A stretch of DNA of 64,000 bases from Sipunculus nudus. Its lineage: Eukaryota; Annelida; Sipuncula; Golfingiida; Sipunculidae. Numbering within the stretch: the first letter of the stretch is position 1; the number at the start of each line of letters is the position of its first letter. A program made the translations under genes and the position numbers. The stretch is from the NCBI GenBank assembly GCA_026874595.1, contig CM049308.1, positions 72,328,624 to 72,392,623 on the forward strand. The letters run 5' to 3'. Under the pieces are notes generated by a model. The model was given only the letters and a program-made list of their open reading frames with translations. It did not search any database and was not told the origin of the DNA. Positions 49,528 through 61,050 of the stretch are shown in pieces.

Positions 49528-52500
49528 ATGGCAACCTACGGACAACTCAGAGAGTTTTCTGAGGGGGAAGAATGGGTCGAGTATGTCGAGCGAATGGAAA
49601 TGTATTTCCAGGCAAACGAGATTGCCGATGCCGCCAAAAAGAGGGCGATTTTCCTGTCGACGGTAGGCCAGAAAATTTATAGTTTGATCAGGAATTTGTT
49701 GTCCCCAGAGAAGCCAGATTCTAAGTCGTTTGATGAGATAACGCAGCTAGTCGGTAGGCATTTAAATCCACCACCTTCAGCGATCGTAGAATGTTTTAAG
49801 TTTAATACTTGCACCAGGAAGCCGGGCGAAAGTATGTCAACGTTTGCGGCCGAGTTACGCAAAATGTCGGAACATTGCAATTTCGGCAACGTGCTTGACG
49901 ATATGTTGAGAGACAGATTTGTGGTAGGAATTAAAGATGATGCCGTACAACGTAGATTATTAGCTGAGCCGGAGCTGACAAACGAGAGAGCTATACAGAT
50001 TGCTCTTGGTATGGAAATGGCTGCTAATAACGCCAGAGAAATCCAGAGAGTTGAGCCAGGTGGAGCGGTTCACAATCTAGGTCAAAGGTCAAAATTCCAA
50101 GGCTCACGGAGGTCACAGGGCACAGCTGCACCCACGTTTAAAGAAATTAAAAGGTCTTGCTGGCGATGTGGTGGTAACCATGACAGTGGTAGCTGCAAAT
50201 TCAAAGAAGCTGAGTGCCACCATTGTTCAAAGAAAGGACACATAAAGAAATGTTGCATTCAACTAAAGAAAAAATCACAAAAACCATTCAGGAAGTTTAA
50301 GAAAACAAATTTGCTAGCCGAGGAGCATAGCAATAGTACAAGGGACAGTTCTGATTGTGATAGTGACCAGGAATATCCAATGTTCTCCCTTAGGGCAAAA
50401 GCTAAGAATGACAAGCCAATTTTTGTTGATGTTAATGTGAATGGATATACACTTTCTATGGAACTAGACACCGGGTCAGCTAAAACTGTGATATCACAGG
50501 AAACCTGGGACAAGATTAAATCAGGTAAAACTGAAGCAGAGTTAATGTCATCAGATACTGTGTTAACTACATACACTGGTGAACCTATAAAATCAGTCGG
50601 ATCAGCCTTGTTACCTGTAAACTATGAAAATCAAGAGTCAAACTTGCAAGTTGAAGTTATGACAAGTGACACACACCCATTGTTAGGACGTAACTGGTTG
50701 AGCGTCTTAAAACTGAACTGGCCAAGATTACTTCATGTTGATGAAAGTAAGTCTCATCCTGTGAAAATGTTGTGTGATAAATATTCACAGTTGTTTGAAT
50801 CAGGACAGGGAACACTGCAAGGTGCTAAAGCTAAGATAATAGTTGATAGTGAAGCACAGCCAATTTATTGCAAAGCTAGACCTGTTCCATATGTACTTAA
50901 AGACAAGATTGAAACAGAACTTGATAGATTAGTCAAAGAAGGCACACTGGAGCCTGTTGATTTCAGTGATTGGGCAGCGCCAATAGTGCCCATTGTTAAG
51001 GAAGACAAATCTCTTCGAATCTGTGGTGACTACAAAGTCACAGTGAACAAAGTGTCAAAACTTGACAATTATCCTATACCAAAGACTGAAGATTTGTTTG
51101 TCACACTGAATGGGGGTCAACAGTTCACCAATTTAGATATCAGTCATGCCTATCAACAGATTTTGCTGGATGATTCCTCAAAACAGTATACAACAGTTAA
51201 TACCCACAAAGGACTGTTTCGTTATACACGCATGCCATACGGAATTTCGTCGGCACCAGGAATCTATCAGAGAATAATGGAAAACCTGTTGCAAGGAATT
51301 CCTTATGTTGTGGTCAGGATCGATGATATCCTAATTTCTGGTGAATCGGAAGCAGCTCACTTGCAGAACCTGGAAAACGTGTTTCGGAGATTAAGTGATG
51401 CTGGACTGCGTCTGAAACAAAGCAAGTGCTCATTCATGGCAGATGAGGTTGTGTACTTAGGACATTGTATTTCAAGTAAAGGAGTGAAACCAGTGCCAGA
51501 GAAAGTTCGTGCAATAATTGAGGCCTCAACACCAGAAAATGTCACCCAGTTGAAGTCATACCTGGGAATGCTTAATTATTACCACAGATATCTGCCAAAT
51601 GTGTCAACAGAATTGGCATCGCTCCATGAACTGTTGAGGAAAGGCCAGACTTGGAAATGGGGACCTGCACAAGAGGGTGCATTCCAGAAGTCCAAAGACA
51701 TGTTACAGTCGGCACAGTTGCTCATTCACTATGACAGTGACAGAGAACTTGTTTTGTCGTGTGATGCCTCACCTTATGGCATTGGGGCCGTATTGTCACA
51801 TCGTATGGAGGATGGCTCCGAACGCCCAATAGCCTATGCTTCGCGCACACTGGCACCAGCAGAGAAACATTATGCCCAAATTGATAAGGAAGGTCTCAGT
51901 GTGATATTTGGTGTAAAAAAATTCCACCAATACTTGTATGGGCGTACCTTTACCATCTACACCGATCATAAACCCTTACTGGGATTATTTCGAGAGGATA
52001 GGGCTATACCACAGATGGCTGCAGACAGAATTCGTAGATGGGCACTGACATTAGCAGCATACTCGTACAGGATCAAGTACCGAGAAGGCAAAGATCACAG
52101 CAATGCTGATTGTCTCAGTCGATTGCCGTTACCTGATCAGCCCGCTAAAGTGCCACAAGCTGGAAACAATGTTCTAATGTTAGAGCATATGAACAATACA
52201 CCTGTTACAGTCAGCCACATACGCAGATGGACACGTCGTGATCCGATTATGTCCAAAGTGCTGAGCTATGTGAAATCAGGTGATTGGCCAGCAGCATGTG
52301 ATGATGACGTGAAACCATTCCTTCGTCGGAGAGCTGAACTTTCCGTGGAAGACGACTGTTTACTATGGGGATGTCGCGTTATTATACCACCGCAAGGTCG
52401 TAATGCAGTGCTACGAGAGATCCATGTTGGTCATCCAGGTATTAGCAGAATGAAATCGCTTGCCAGATCCTACGTGTGGTGGCCAAATTTTGATGAAGCG

Positions 52501-53631
52501 GTTGAGAAGTTAGCGCGTAGTTGTAGCGGATGTCGTAAAACGCAAAACACGCCATCACTCGCTCCTCTTCATCCGTGGGAATACCCGAAAACGCCATGGA
52601 CTCGCGTTCACATAGATTTTGCGGGACCATACATGAATAACATGTTTCTTGTCGTAGTGGATGCTTCAACAAAATGGCCTGAAATTGTGATGACAAAAAC
52701 CACATCGGCTGAATGGACAGTTTCCGCACTCCGTTCTATTTTTGCTAGATTCGGATTACCAGTTCAGATAGTTTCGGATAATGGTCCACAGTTCCGATCA
52801 GAGACATTTGCGGAATTTACCAGAAACAATGGTATAAAGCACATATTTAGCGCTCCTTATCATGCGTCGACCAATGGCGCAGCTGAGAGACTCGTTCAGT
52901 CATTCAAAAATGAAGCTGCTAGATATGATCCAGGAACATTACAGCAAAAGCTTGACTGTTTCCTCCCTTGTTATCGGATTACTCCTCATGCAACAACAGG
53001 TGCTTCGCCAGCTAACCTGCTTATAGGTCGAAATTTCCGTACACGGTTAGACTTGTTAAAACCAAACCTACAATGTAAAGTAGAACAAAGTCAGGAGATT
53101 GCGATATCTCAGAGGGGAGGAAAGCTGCGTGAATTCAACCCAGGTGAATCAGTGCAGTGTCGTGATTATCGTGCTGGTGAAGATAAATGGAAATCCGGTA
53201 TTATCTCGAATCGCACAGGTCCAGTAAGTTATACAGTGTCAATGGACCATGGTGATCAGTGGAGAAGACATGTTGATCAAATTCGCAAGGCTAGTGATGA
53301 ACCAGATAGTTTGGACAGTTCTTCTGTTGGACTTGGTAATGAACAGACTACTACTTCTGTAATATGTAGTGATAATGATGTGTTTACTGGTGATAATATG
53401 TATTCACAAGAGGTACCATCTAACTTGAGTACATCTTGCATACTCCCACCATCTGTAGCTGAGAGTTCAGGTGAACATGCTAGTAAACAATCACAAAGTA
53501 ATGCTGACAGTAATCAGATGAGTATTGACCAAACTAAAGTTATACAAAGTGAACAAGTAGTTCAAAGTGAGGTTGAACCTGTCAGGAAAAGTAAACGTAA
53601 TCGTCGGCCAACACAGAGGTATGAACCATGA
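49528..53631 (+). CDS. Gag-Pol polyprotein of the Ty3/mag-type element
   Basis: A single 1367-codon frame, with no frameshift between gag and pol. The Gag part ends in two zinc knuckles: C211-x2-C-x3-H-x4-C and C230-x2-C-x4-H-x4-C. The aspartic protease motif DTGS is at 314-317. The reverse transcriptase has RMPYGISSAPG and the catalytic pair D599-D600 in VRIDDIL, with Arg where Tyr or Phe is usual. RNase H has D746 (CDASPYGIGAVL) and TDHKPL. Integrase has an H966/H969...C999-x2-C1002 zinc domain and a catalytic triad D1030, D1084, E1120 with DD35E spacing. The C-terminus is rich in Ser/Asn and ends with a basic RKSKRNRRPTQRY. The ATG at 49528 lies 28 bp after the LTR. No internal stops were found, so it appears translatable. 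Confidence 0.97.
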   Translation: MATYGQLREFSEGEEWVEYVERMEMYFQANEIADAAKKRAIFLSTVGQKIYSLIRNLLSPEKPDSKSFDEITQLVGRHLNPPPSAIVECFKFNTCTRKPGESMSTFAAELRKMSEHCNFGNVLDDMLRDRFVVGIKDDAVQRRLLAEPELTNERAIQIALGMEMAANNAREIQRVEPGGAVHNLGQRSKFQGSRRSQGTAAPTFKEIKRSCWRCGGNHDSGSCKFKEAECHHCSKKGHIKKCCIQLKKKSQKPFRKFKKTNLLAEEHSNSTRDSSDCDSDQEYPMFSLRAKAKNDKPIFVDVNVNGYTLSMELDTGSAKTVISQETWDKIKSGKTEAELMSSDTVLTTYTGEPIKSVGSALLPVNYENQESNLQVEVMTSDTHPLLGRNWLSVLKLNWPRLLHVDESKSHPVKMLCDKYSQLFESGQGTLQGAKAKIIVDSEAQPIYCKARPVPYVLKDKIETELDRLVKEGTLEPVDFSDWAAPIVPIVKEDKSLRICGDYKVTVNKVSKLDNYPIPKTEDLFVTLNGGQQFTNLDISHAYQQILLDDSSKQYTTVNTHKGLFRYTRMPYGISSAPGIYQRIMENLLQGIPYVVVRIDDILISGESEAAHLQNLENVFRRLSDAGLRLKQSKCSFMADEVVYLGHCISSKGVKPVPEKVRAIIEASTPENVTQLKSYLGMLNYYHRYLPNVSTELASLHELLRKGQTWKWGPAQEGAFQKSKDMLQSAQLLIHYDSDRELVLSCDASPYGIGAVLSHRMEDGSERPIAYASRTLAPAEKHYAQIDKEGLSVIFGVKKFHQYLYGRTFTIYTDHKPLLGLFREDRAIPQMAADRIRRWALTLAAYSYRIKYREGKDHSNADCLSRLPLPDQPAKVPQAGNNVLMLEHMNNTPVTVSHIRRWTRRDPIMSKVLSYVKSGDWPAACDDDVKPFLRRRAELSVEDDCLLWGCRVIIPPQGRNAVLREIHVGHPGISRMKSLARSYVWWPNFDEAVEKLARSCSGCRKTQNTPSLAPLHPWEYPKTPWTRVHIDFAGPYMNNMFLVVVDASTKWPEIVMTKTTSAEWTVSALRSIFARFGLPVQIVSDNGPQFRSETFAEFTRNNGIKHIFSAPYHASTNGAAERLVQSFKNEAARYDPGTLQQKLDCFLPCYRITPHATTGASPANLLIGRNFRTRLDLLKPNLQCKVEQSQEIAISQRGGKLREFNPGESVQCRDYRAGEDKWKSGIISNRTGPVSYTVSMDHGDQWRRHVDQIRKASDEPDSLDSSSVGLGNEQTTTSVICSDNDVFTGDNMYSQEVPSNLSTSCILPPSVAESSGEHASKQSQSNADSNQMSIDQTKVIQSEQVVQSEVEPVRKSKRNRRPTQRYEP

Positions 53632-53987
53632 CTAGATTAAGATTAACTTTATTAGTTGTTTGTAGTATTAAGGCAACAAACTCTGTAACGAACTTGGAGA
53701 CAATGTTTCCATAACAATTTGTATTTGATACTGAAAGGTAATTGCATAGATACAGGATAACAGATTTGAATGTTTTCATCTAAACTGATTTACAAAACTA
53801 TGGTAAAATAACAACTATTTTACTCCAAGGTAAATATTTATTTCGTTTAACTTTCACCCAGTACAGACATGCATATTTCCGGAGAAAGTACATTTTTTCA
53901 AGTTTTAAAATATATAAGTCTATCCGTTCAGAGTGATCAGAGTACATTAAGAGTTCTTTTCTATATGTCACAACTAATGTTTCTACT
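53632..53987 (+). other. Non-coding 3' part of the LTR element
   Basis: 356 bp between the gag-pol stop and the purine tract. I see no open frame of note and nothing resembling an envelope gene. Confidence 0.85.
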
Positions 53988-54002
53988 AAAGAGGGAGGAA
54001 GA
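53988..54002 (+). promoter_or_regulatory. Polypurine tract
   Basis: AAAGAGGGAGGAAGA immediately upstream of the 3' LTR, the expected plus-strand primer site of a retroelement. Confidence 0.88.
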
Positions 54003-54167
54003 TGTTATATCTTGATATTACGGTATTACCGAATATTTACGGTACCGCCAGAGGGCGACACGTATTTGTGTGTGTGAACAGCTGGAACGGCCATGATGGA
54101 ATAAAGTGATGTTGTGTTCTACCCGTCTTGAGTTTTACTGACTTTAACCGGCCACTAAGTCATAATA
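54003..54167 (+). repeat. 3' LTR, 165 bp
   Basis: Same length as the 5' LTR and different at one base. AATAAA is at 54100-54105 and CCGCCAGAGGGCGAC at 54045-54059. It is followed by the CAATT target duplication. Confidence 0.96.
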
Positions 54168-54620
54168 CAATTTGTGCCCTTTCTGAATCTCTTGGTGCTC
54201 AAAATTATCTTTTCTTCCAGTCGCTTGCAATATATAGGTCAGCATCACCTAATTTCAGGTTTCAAAAGAGATTTGCCTAGAACCTCGTTGAATGTATAGT
54301 TAGAAGTTTCTAGGTTGTATGGTTACAGTTTGTGTCCTATTATTGTCCAGACTGTCTCATTTGAAGGTCTCAAAAGAGAAAAAAAGCATAAAAATTAGAA
54401 AAAAATACAGGTGGGGACACCAGTATTCATGAATTGATGAAACACTATTAGATCAATATGTTTGGAAAGAATCATGGCAATCAATACATGAGTTATTTAG
54501 ATATTGGAGCTTTTGAAACAATTTTTTAGTTATTCTTTGGGGTATTAACAAGTCCCATAGCTGAAAGGATATAGGTCACAGTGACCTATTTCAGGCTGAC
54601 CTAAAAACCATATTTATATT
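54168..54620 (-). repeat. Family A internal units, right of the LTR element
   Basis: Continuation of the repeat interrupted at 49334, with TTTGTGCCCTTTCTGAA, GTCACAGTGACC and a lysine-codon-like AAAAGAGAAAAAAAGC stretch also found at about 4900. It decays after about 54600 without a recognisable 5' terminus. Confidence 0.6.
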
Positions 54621-57451
54621 TTACGAGTTTTAATCTTGTGGCAAAGTGATATGGCATCTGCCATCGCTTACCAACCTCAAATTTTAGAATATTTCATGAC
54701 ACTTTCAGGAGGACACAAATAAAAAAATGTCAGGAGGTTTAAAACGCATTCCTTTGAGCATGTGACTAGTGACATTGTCCTCCATTAGTGGGTTTGAGAT
54801 ATTTTAAAAATATACTAGCTGTTCTATCATTTATTGATTTCATTACATATCTAAAATTGTTTGCTGGATATGTTTAGTTACTGTCTAGAGTTAATTAGAT
54901 TCCTTCATTGCAGCTTGCTTGTTGCAGTTTATCTTCCAGTATATGAAGTACTGCCAGATTTCGGTGGGCAACCCAGTATTGAATATATAGCAGACTTTAG
55001 TTCTTTTGAAATAAAATTCTTATTAGCCTCCTGAATGGTTTCTGGAGGGGTGGTAGATTTCCAATGGAAACAGGTATTTCTGCTTTTGTCAGCATTTCAT
55101 CTCTAGACTCCTTTAACTAATTGTGAGTAATCAGAGATCTTTCTTTTGGTTTCAGATACACTAATTAATTGGCTCTCGATCCTGCATCTCGCTCACTAGA
55201 TACATGGGATTTTTTAAAAGAAAAGATACGTACATTAAGGACTCTGTTGCAAATTAATAATGTCAGCTCATTATGACAAACTTGCTTTAAATTGGATCCA
55301 GTTACTATTCTAAGTGTGTTGTTTTTTTTTTCTTCTCTCTGTTTGCCAGCTTCAGTCACCAATTGAAATATACTTTTTTAAGGACATCAAGATGTTTTGT
55401 TGAGGTATCTTTACTTTAGCTCTGAAGATTTTGTAACATATACCTTATACTAATCGCCTTGCTCAGAATAGCCCACTGACAGCAATAGGCAAAAGTCCTA
55501 AAATACCATTCAAAATAGGTTAGTTAGGCCAGCTCCATTATCTCCATTATTTTAAGAGCTATTTTAAAAGGTAAACTCAGATCTTTTTACAAAATGTCCA
55601 ATGATGGTTGTATCGTTATATGATTACTATTTCAAATCTTTAAGTATAGAGTTTTGCAGAATATTTTTTGACAGCAAAAGCTGCATTGGCATAATATTAG
55701 ATACAAATAACAGAACAGAAATAAATGATAAAAAGATATGGCAAGTGTGGATTATAAAATTTATATACATATCAGCATAGGACAGGATATCCTTTTTACA
55801 ACTATAGGCTTATGAAACATGAGAAAAATGGAGTCCTTCTACCAACATAGCATATAAATATCAGTTATGTCCGGATCTGCAAGAGGCAGTTTCATCTAAC
55901 GTTGCTGCTGATATTAATGCAAACATTGTGGCAGAGGAATAGAATTTCAAGATATATTTTGAGATATCAATACCTCCTAGGCATCCAGTTATATGAAATT
56001 TGGAATAATACATTATATACCTTCCAGCCATTTCCATTTGTTTCATTGTCTCTGAAGGAGGGTCAGTTGAAAACTTTTATGACCCAATCATCTCAATTAT
56101 TCATGGACCTAAGACTTTTTTTATATAGTAATTGATATACATTGAAGCAATTTGTACTTGTGTTAAATCTTGATCTTGATGAAAGTGCAAGTTTCAATTC
56201 TGTTGTTGCTTATATCAGTAATATATTATCTCAAGTATTCATGGACCAGTTTGCAAGGTTTAAATTATGTTCATTTTGTGTTCAGTTATTTGTTCGTGCT
56301 CAGAGAGAATTTTTTCAGATATCCTTTTTTTCAGCAGGAATCTGCTGCCACCATTTGTGTTTCTGAAGAACTAGAGAACAGACAGACAGAATTTTCCTAG
56401 ATTTGGCATTATTATAGGGTTCCATGTGAACTGATGCCCTTTTGCTTAAGTAAGACCTCTGGCTTTTCATCTATGCATAGTACTTGGGCTTTCATTTTTT
56501 ATTAAATTCACACATATCTCAGTATTGAATTTCCCTACAATTTTACATGTAATTGGGTCATGGAGAGCGTTATCTCCTACATAAAACTCATAGCATCACC
56601 TTCAATCATTTCTCTGGGACTTTCATTTATTTTCGAAAAAAATCTCATATTTCATGAGGGGTTCAATTTATGGGCTTGAAACTTTGCATGTCCATAGATC
56701 TTTGATAACTTTATAGTTTGTACACGATGCTGATGTTGCTGCCACCTACAAATGATTTTTGTTTCCATCAAATCATGTAGCATGCCAATAGATATAAGGT
56801 AAGCTTCATAAGCCAAGGGCTTTCTTATATTTCATGGGAATAATACACATTTTTAGGTCTTTCAAGTCATGTCCAACACAGCCCACAGATCAGCGATTTA
56901 GTGGATACACTGTGGTTGTCTGCCAATTTTCTCACTTTTATTGTATGTATTGAGAGCTTCTGTGGCCAGCCAGTCTACTCTTAAGCAGAACCTTCATGAA
57001 CTGCAAGTAAAACTATTTCAGTTCTGAATATTTAATTTCTTTAATTCATCATAAAGATGATCTTTTTTTCATCCAAACTTCAGCCTGACATATACAAATT
57101 TTCTTTCCTTTGTGGTTGTCATGTCATTAAATATTGCAGTTGTCCCTGTAAAGCAGAATCATTTGTTGTCCTGTGTCTTTGTTATATATATTTTTTTTCA
57201 AATATATTAACAAAATACAGTGAAACCTGTCTAAAGCGGACAGTCAAGGGACTCAATCATTTTGTCCTTAATATTGAGGTGTTCTAATTAGGCAGGTTGA
57301 CCTTGGTTGTAACTGAGGGATTATAAATAAAGACAACGAACAGCTGCAAGAATGTGTTTATTGTATTATATCAGGTTTCATGTACTTGTACAACATATTC
57401 ATGCACACAAAATGAATTCAATAGTCATATACAAACTGTGATTATTTTTAC

Positions 57452-57684
57452 TTAGCTCAAGTAGTAAACAATATGAGGAGAAAGGCCTATGAAATCATCC
57501 GTAAAAACAGTGTTCATAAATTCTTCTGCAAGTGCGCGTACGCTCTTTTTCGTGGATTCACTCAGTCCAATAAGCTCAACTTTTTCAGATAGCGTAAGCT
57601 CCCGCCTGAAATACGCATGGTGCCACCTGGCGGCATTGTCTAAACTATCCTGTTCAGCTGCCCCAGTGAGATAATCTCAAAGAT
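57452..57684 (-). pseudogene. Unrecognised coding-like segment inside the TIR element
   Basis: About 77 codons are open on the minus strand with no ATG start in the segment, ending in TAA at 57452-57454. An AATAAA signal follows about 90 bases downstream on that strand (57362 to 57357). The peptide contains RRELTLSEKVELIGLSES and KSVRALAEEF, balanced in composition and unlike random AT-rich translation. This stretch weakly resembles the psq/CENP-B-type helix-turn-helix at the start of pogo/Tigger transposases (LTxxEKxxxI...S.R.LA..F), which would fit the element's TA-flanked ends, but the spacing is off and I do not call it. Alternatives are a captured last exon of a host gene. Confidence 0.35.
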
Positions 57685-58173
57685 AATGACGATGTTGATA
57701 ATGCGAAGATTGTAATGGCTACAAACCTGGGAACATTCGTTTTTTTTATAGATAAATGTGGCTTTAGCCTTCAATAAACTTGGTTTGATTTGCTTTGATG
57801 GCACCAGAGATTAAATAAACCCGAAGAGCTTGTGCATGGCGGCACGATACACGTAACTACAGAGCGAGCACATGGTTGACACTGAGCAGATCAGTTTGAG
57901 ATATATTGAGCAAAACTAATTAATTTATATCAAACAGCCTGCTACAACAAAGTGGCTAGTTTACAGTTAGATACTGCGAGGTGAAATCAGGGACGCACGG
58001 GTAATCGGCAGCCGTTTTATCATTTTAATGACCCTGTGGTCAAGCAAATAATATGCAGCTTCGCAAAGTGTCAATGATCAACCATGAAATAAAGTTAAAG
58101 GATATTTACCACTTTACCCTTGCTGTGTTTATCCTATGAGCACATCACACGGTGACATGAACACCAACACGCA

Positions 58174-58323
58174 TTAAGGTAACAACTGGGGATTGCTCAA
58201 TCCTTTGTGTTCCAGTCCCGGGAACAACAGTAATGGTGGCCTTTGATGTTTTTTGGGGCGAGTGATCAGTGTCTGCCAGAGATGGCGTATCATGTCCATT
58301 TTAGTCAGATCCATTTTACTCAT
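58174..58323 (-). CDS. Short ATG-initiated minus frame in the TIR element
   Basis: 49 codons starting MSKMDLTKMDMIRHLWQTL and ending in TAA. It lies upstream, on the minus strand, of the coding-like segment at 57452-57684, inside the same TIR element. It could be the first exon of a captured or degraded gene, but I found no convincing donor site. The function is unknown. Confidence 0.2.
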   Translation of the reverse strand: MSKMDLTKMDMIRHLWQTLITRPKKHQRPPLLLFPGLEHKGLSNPQLLP

Positions 58324-59412
58324 AGAATGTTAGTTTGAGTTGAAATCCACTGTCCATTGTCCGCAGTTGTGAGGTGTCTGCCTTACAGAGGTTCCGCTTA
58401 TACATAACATATATATAGGGAATTTTGAAGGGACTTAACTATATTGTCCATTATAGCCAGTTGTCCGCCTAAGTGAGGTGTCCGTTAGACCAGTTTTCAC
58501 TGTACCTATCTTGAAATATTCTGTGAAGTAAAGATAAAACATGTAGGTTAGTGATCAAGTTTCCTTTGTGAGCTAATGGTAGATTTGGGACTACTCTAGT
58601 CTCTATTAGAGCATCAGTTGACTGTACGTTGGACCTGAAATTCCTGAGTTTGAAATGATACAGATGGTTCTCCTGGTAAGAAGATGATGAAAACACTTTG
58701 TTTCCTGTTGTGTGGATAATGAGAAAGCTTAGTGGAGGCATTAGATTTATTAGAAAACAGAGATATTGGAAATTGTTTTATGCTTTGTATCCTGTGAAGA
58801 TCCTTCGACTAACAAGCCCAGACTATTCATCTGTATCCAGACACTTTGTGGGGTTGCAAGACAGAACACTAGGGATCTTCCTAAATAGCTGTATGATGTT
58901 AAGAGAATGAGGAAGGATCCCCACACTGACGTCAGGGATATTGGAAATTTAAACTGAAAGACAGATTTTTTATGTATATGGCAAGCACCAGCTAGTCTCT
59001 CGTTCCATTTAGGTGGCATGACAGTTACCAGTAAGAATCAAAATCACAAAACAATGAAGCTGTATTAACAAAATCAGGTCTTGATTGACAAGTTGTCTGC
59101 ACCCACTCTTTGATGCATGAGATACAGCGTTATGCCATTCTCAATTTTAATAAGTCATGTAGCCGGGTTCTTAGGCTGTAAACCAAAAAAATATCAAATG
59201 ACTTAGTGGAAAACAAGAAAAGAAATATTAGTCTATCAGCTAATGGGGTTTCATGCCTGTTTCTATTTTTAGTTCAATTTTTATATTGTACTACCTTTGA
59301 TTGGTGTAATATTGGAAGTATAGGTGGTTAAGATGTTGTAATAACTCATAGTCAATAAACTTCAATGACTGAGCCTGGTAATTGTATTCTATATGGGAAA
59401 AACTTTATTATA

Positions 59413-59700
59413 TGTCCCCACAGCCCCCACTCCAGAGGAGACATGTTGTTTCAGTCCCAATTAACATCTGTCGTCAGTCGTTGTATGTAGAATATCTTGT
59501 GAACCCCATAACTTTTGAAGTATTTCACATTTTGTCCTGAAATTTGGTACACCAATTGTTCCTACCAATTTCTTGGACAATGCACTCCTAGAATCTCCTA
59601 ATGTTTTTTATGAGAATTAAATTTGATAAATTTCTCAACGAAGATTTGATAAATAATAACAAATTTATGACATGCAAAATATTTAAAAGACAATATTACT
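59413..59700 (+). repeat. Family D repeat fragment
   Basis: Starts TATATGTCCCCACAGCCCCC with a downstream GGAGACATG partner, then text on the theme of repeated molluscan elements (AACCCCATAACTTTTGAAG, AAATTTGGTACACC). It is related to 37628-37850. The ends are not defined. Confidence 0.4.
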
Positions 59701-59989
59701 CAGGAGTTTTTGATTATGCTTTCATACAAGTGTTTATTATTATCAGGTATTCCTAGCCATGCATGGACATGGTGTATGATTATTTGTCAAGTTAGAAGTC
59801 TATTTTTTTGTATGACATCCTGTAAGGACATCCTTAGGAAGCTGCATGAAACTTGGCTTAGCTTGGCTTATATATCATATCAAAGACGTTTAATATTCTT
59901 TTTTTTTCATAGATTCTAGTTTCAGTTTTGAAACATCTCATGAAAAGAACTTCAGTGTTTTTCAGTTTCTTCAATGGCATAATATTAAA

Positions 59990-60640
59990 CAAGAAAAGGC
60001 CTATCTGGGAGGAAAAACAGAAGGTTTTGTAAAATATCAGACAAAACAAAATTAACCTGGGAAAGAGAAACTATGGGCAAGAATATATTAGACAAAAAGA
60101 GTTTACCATTGAACAAAACTAGGTCTTGTAAAATTGTATATCAAGCATAAGGATTGGTTAAAAAATATCAGACAAAAGAGGTTCCCTGCGGACAAGTTTT
60201 TTTTTTTTTTTTGGGGGGGGGGGGGATGTCAGACAAAAGGAGGTTATAACCTGTTAAGGGTAGGGCAGCAATTTTAACTCATAAAAAGAGAAGCTTTGGT
60301 GTAAAAAATAAAGAAGCTTGAGAGAAAAATTTTTGATAAAAATGAGACATAAGGAGGGTTACAAATTAAAAAATGGATTTGGTAGAAATATCATACAAAA
60401 AGAGTTTTTCTTTAAAAAAAGCATGTTGGTTAAAAATTATAAAAAGATGTTAACCCTGGAAAAAAGGATGGTTGGTTAAAATTAATTCAGACAAAGGTTG
60501 GACATTTCAGATGTAAAAAGGTTTTTCTTTAGAAAATAAAAGTATCTGAAAATATAGATAGAGGAGGTTTATTTGTTGGAAAAAGGAAGGTTGAGTAAAA
60601 ATATCAGACATAAAGAATATTACTGTGGTAACAGGAAGGT
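59990..60640 (+). repeat. Degenerate purine-rich minisatellite with T/G homopolymer
   Basis: A loose repeat of about 50-110 bp marked by ATATCAGACAAAA-AGGTT motifs at about 60039, 60090, 60170, 60231, 60345, 60489 and 60605, often followed by AACCTGG. A run of 16 T and 13 G lies at 60197-60225. Copies are strongly diverged. Confidence 0.6.
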
Positions 60641-61050
60641 TGGATAGTGAATTCATCTGGATGAGATACCAGATATTGTATAACATCTTAAGTGTCATAC
60701 CAGGGAATTGGATACTGTTGAGATACAGCTTTGCTGTTGTATAAAGAGAGGGATATTTATATTCATCTGGCACAGTCAGCATCTGAGTGGGTCCAAATGG
60801 AATTATCATATAGAGGGAAAAATTAAGTTAAACACACATCACAGGAAGATTTATGAACCGTGTGGTGCTCATATGATGATATATGCAACTGCTGCCTGAC
60901 ATTTATGAAGGAAATGGGGCAAGGAATGCAATACGTCAGCCAATGAATGTGGGCCTGATTTTCTCTAGATGCTGCTGAGAATCCCTTTTGTGCCTCGTCA
61001 GCTTTCTGTTCCTGGTGCAAAAAGTCTGGTGTAGCCAAATTAAGCTTTAC

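Larger units (their letters stand above)
49335..54167 (+). mobile_element. Ty3/mag-type LTR retrotransposon, 4.8 kb, intact
   Basis: A complete element: 165-bp LTRs at both ends, a 5-bp target duplication CAATT (49330-49334 and 54168-54172), a primer-binding region just inside the 5' LTR, one uninterrupted gag-pol frame, and a purine-rich tract just before the 3' LTR. The two LTRs differ at one base (CCGTCTGGAG against CCGTCTTGAG), so the insertion looks recent. Domain order protease, RT, RNase H, integrase is that of Ty3 (Metaviridae). Sequence style and the WTRVHIDFAGP integrase motif suggest the mag group. There is no env-like frame. It lies in sense orientation inside the ALK intron. Confidence 0.97.
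57218..58502. mobile_element. TA-flanked TIR element, 1.3 kb, with cargo
   Basis: The left end CAGTGAAACCTGTCTAAAGC and the inverted right end CAGTGAAAACTGGTCTAACG match imperfectly. Each continues into a GGGACT/TTGTCC block about 25-60 bp inside. TA flanks both sides (57216-57217 and 58503-58504), which fits Tc1/mariner-superfamily elements (pogo/Tigger-like ends). No intact transposase. The interior is clearly less AT-rich than its surroundings and holds coding-like minus-strand segments, described separately. Confidence 0.72.

Noticed and set aside
50259-50576. Minus-strand frames inside gag-pol
   Set aside because: Shadows of the long coding frame on the opposite strand.
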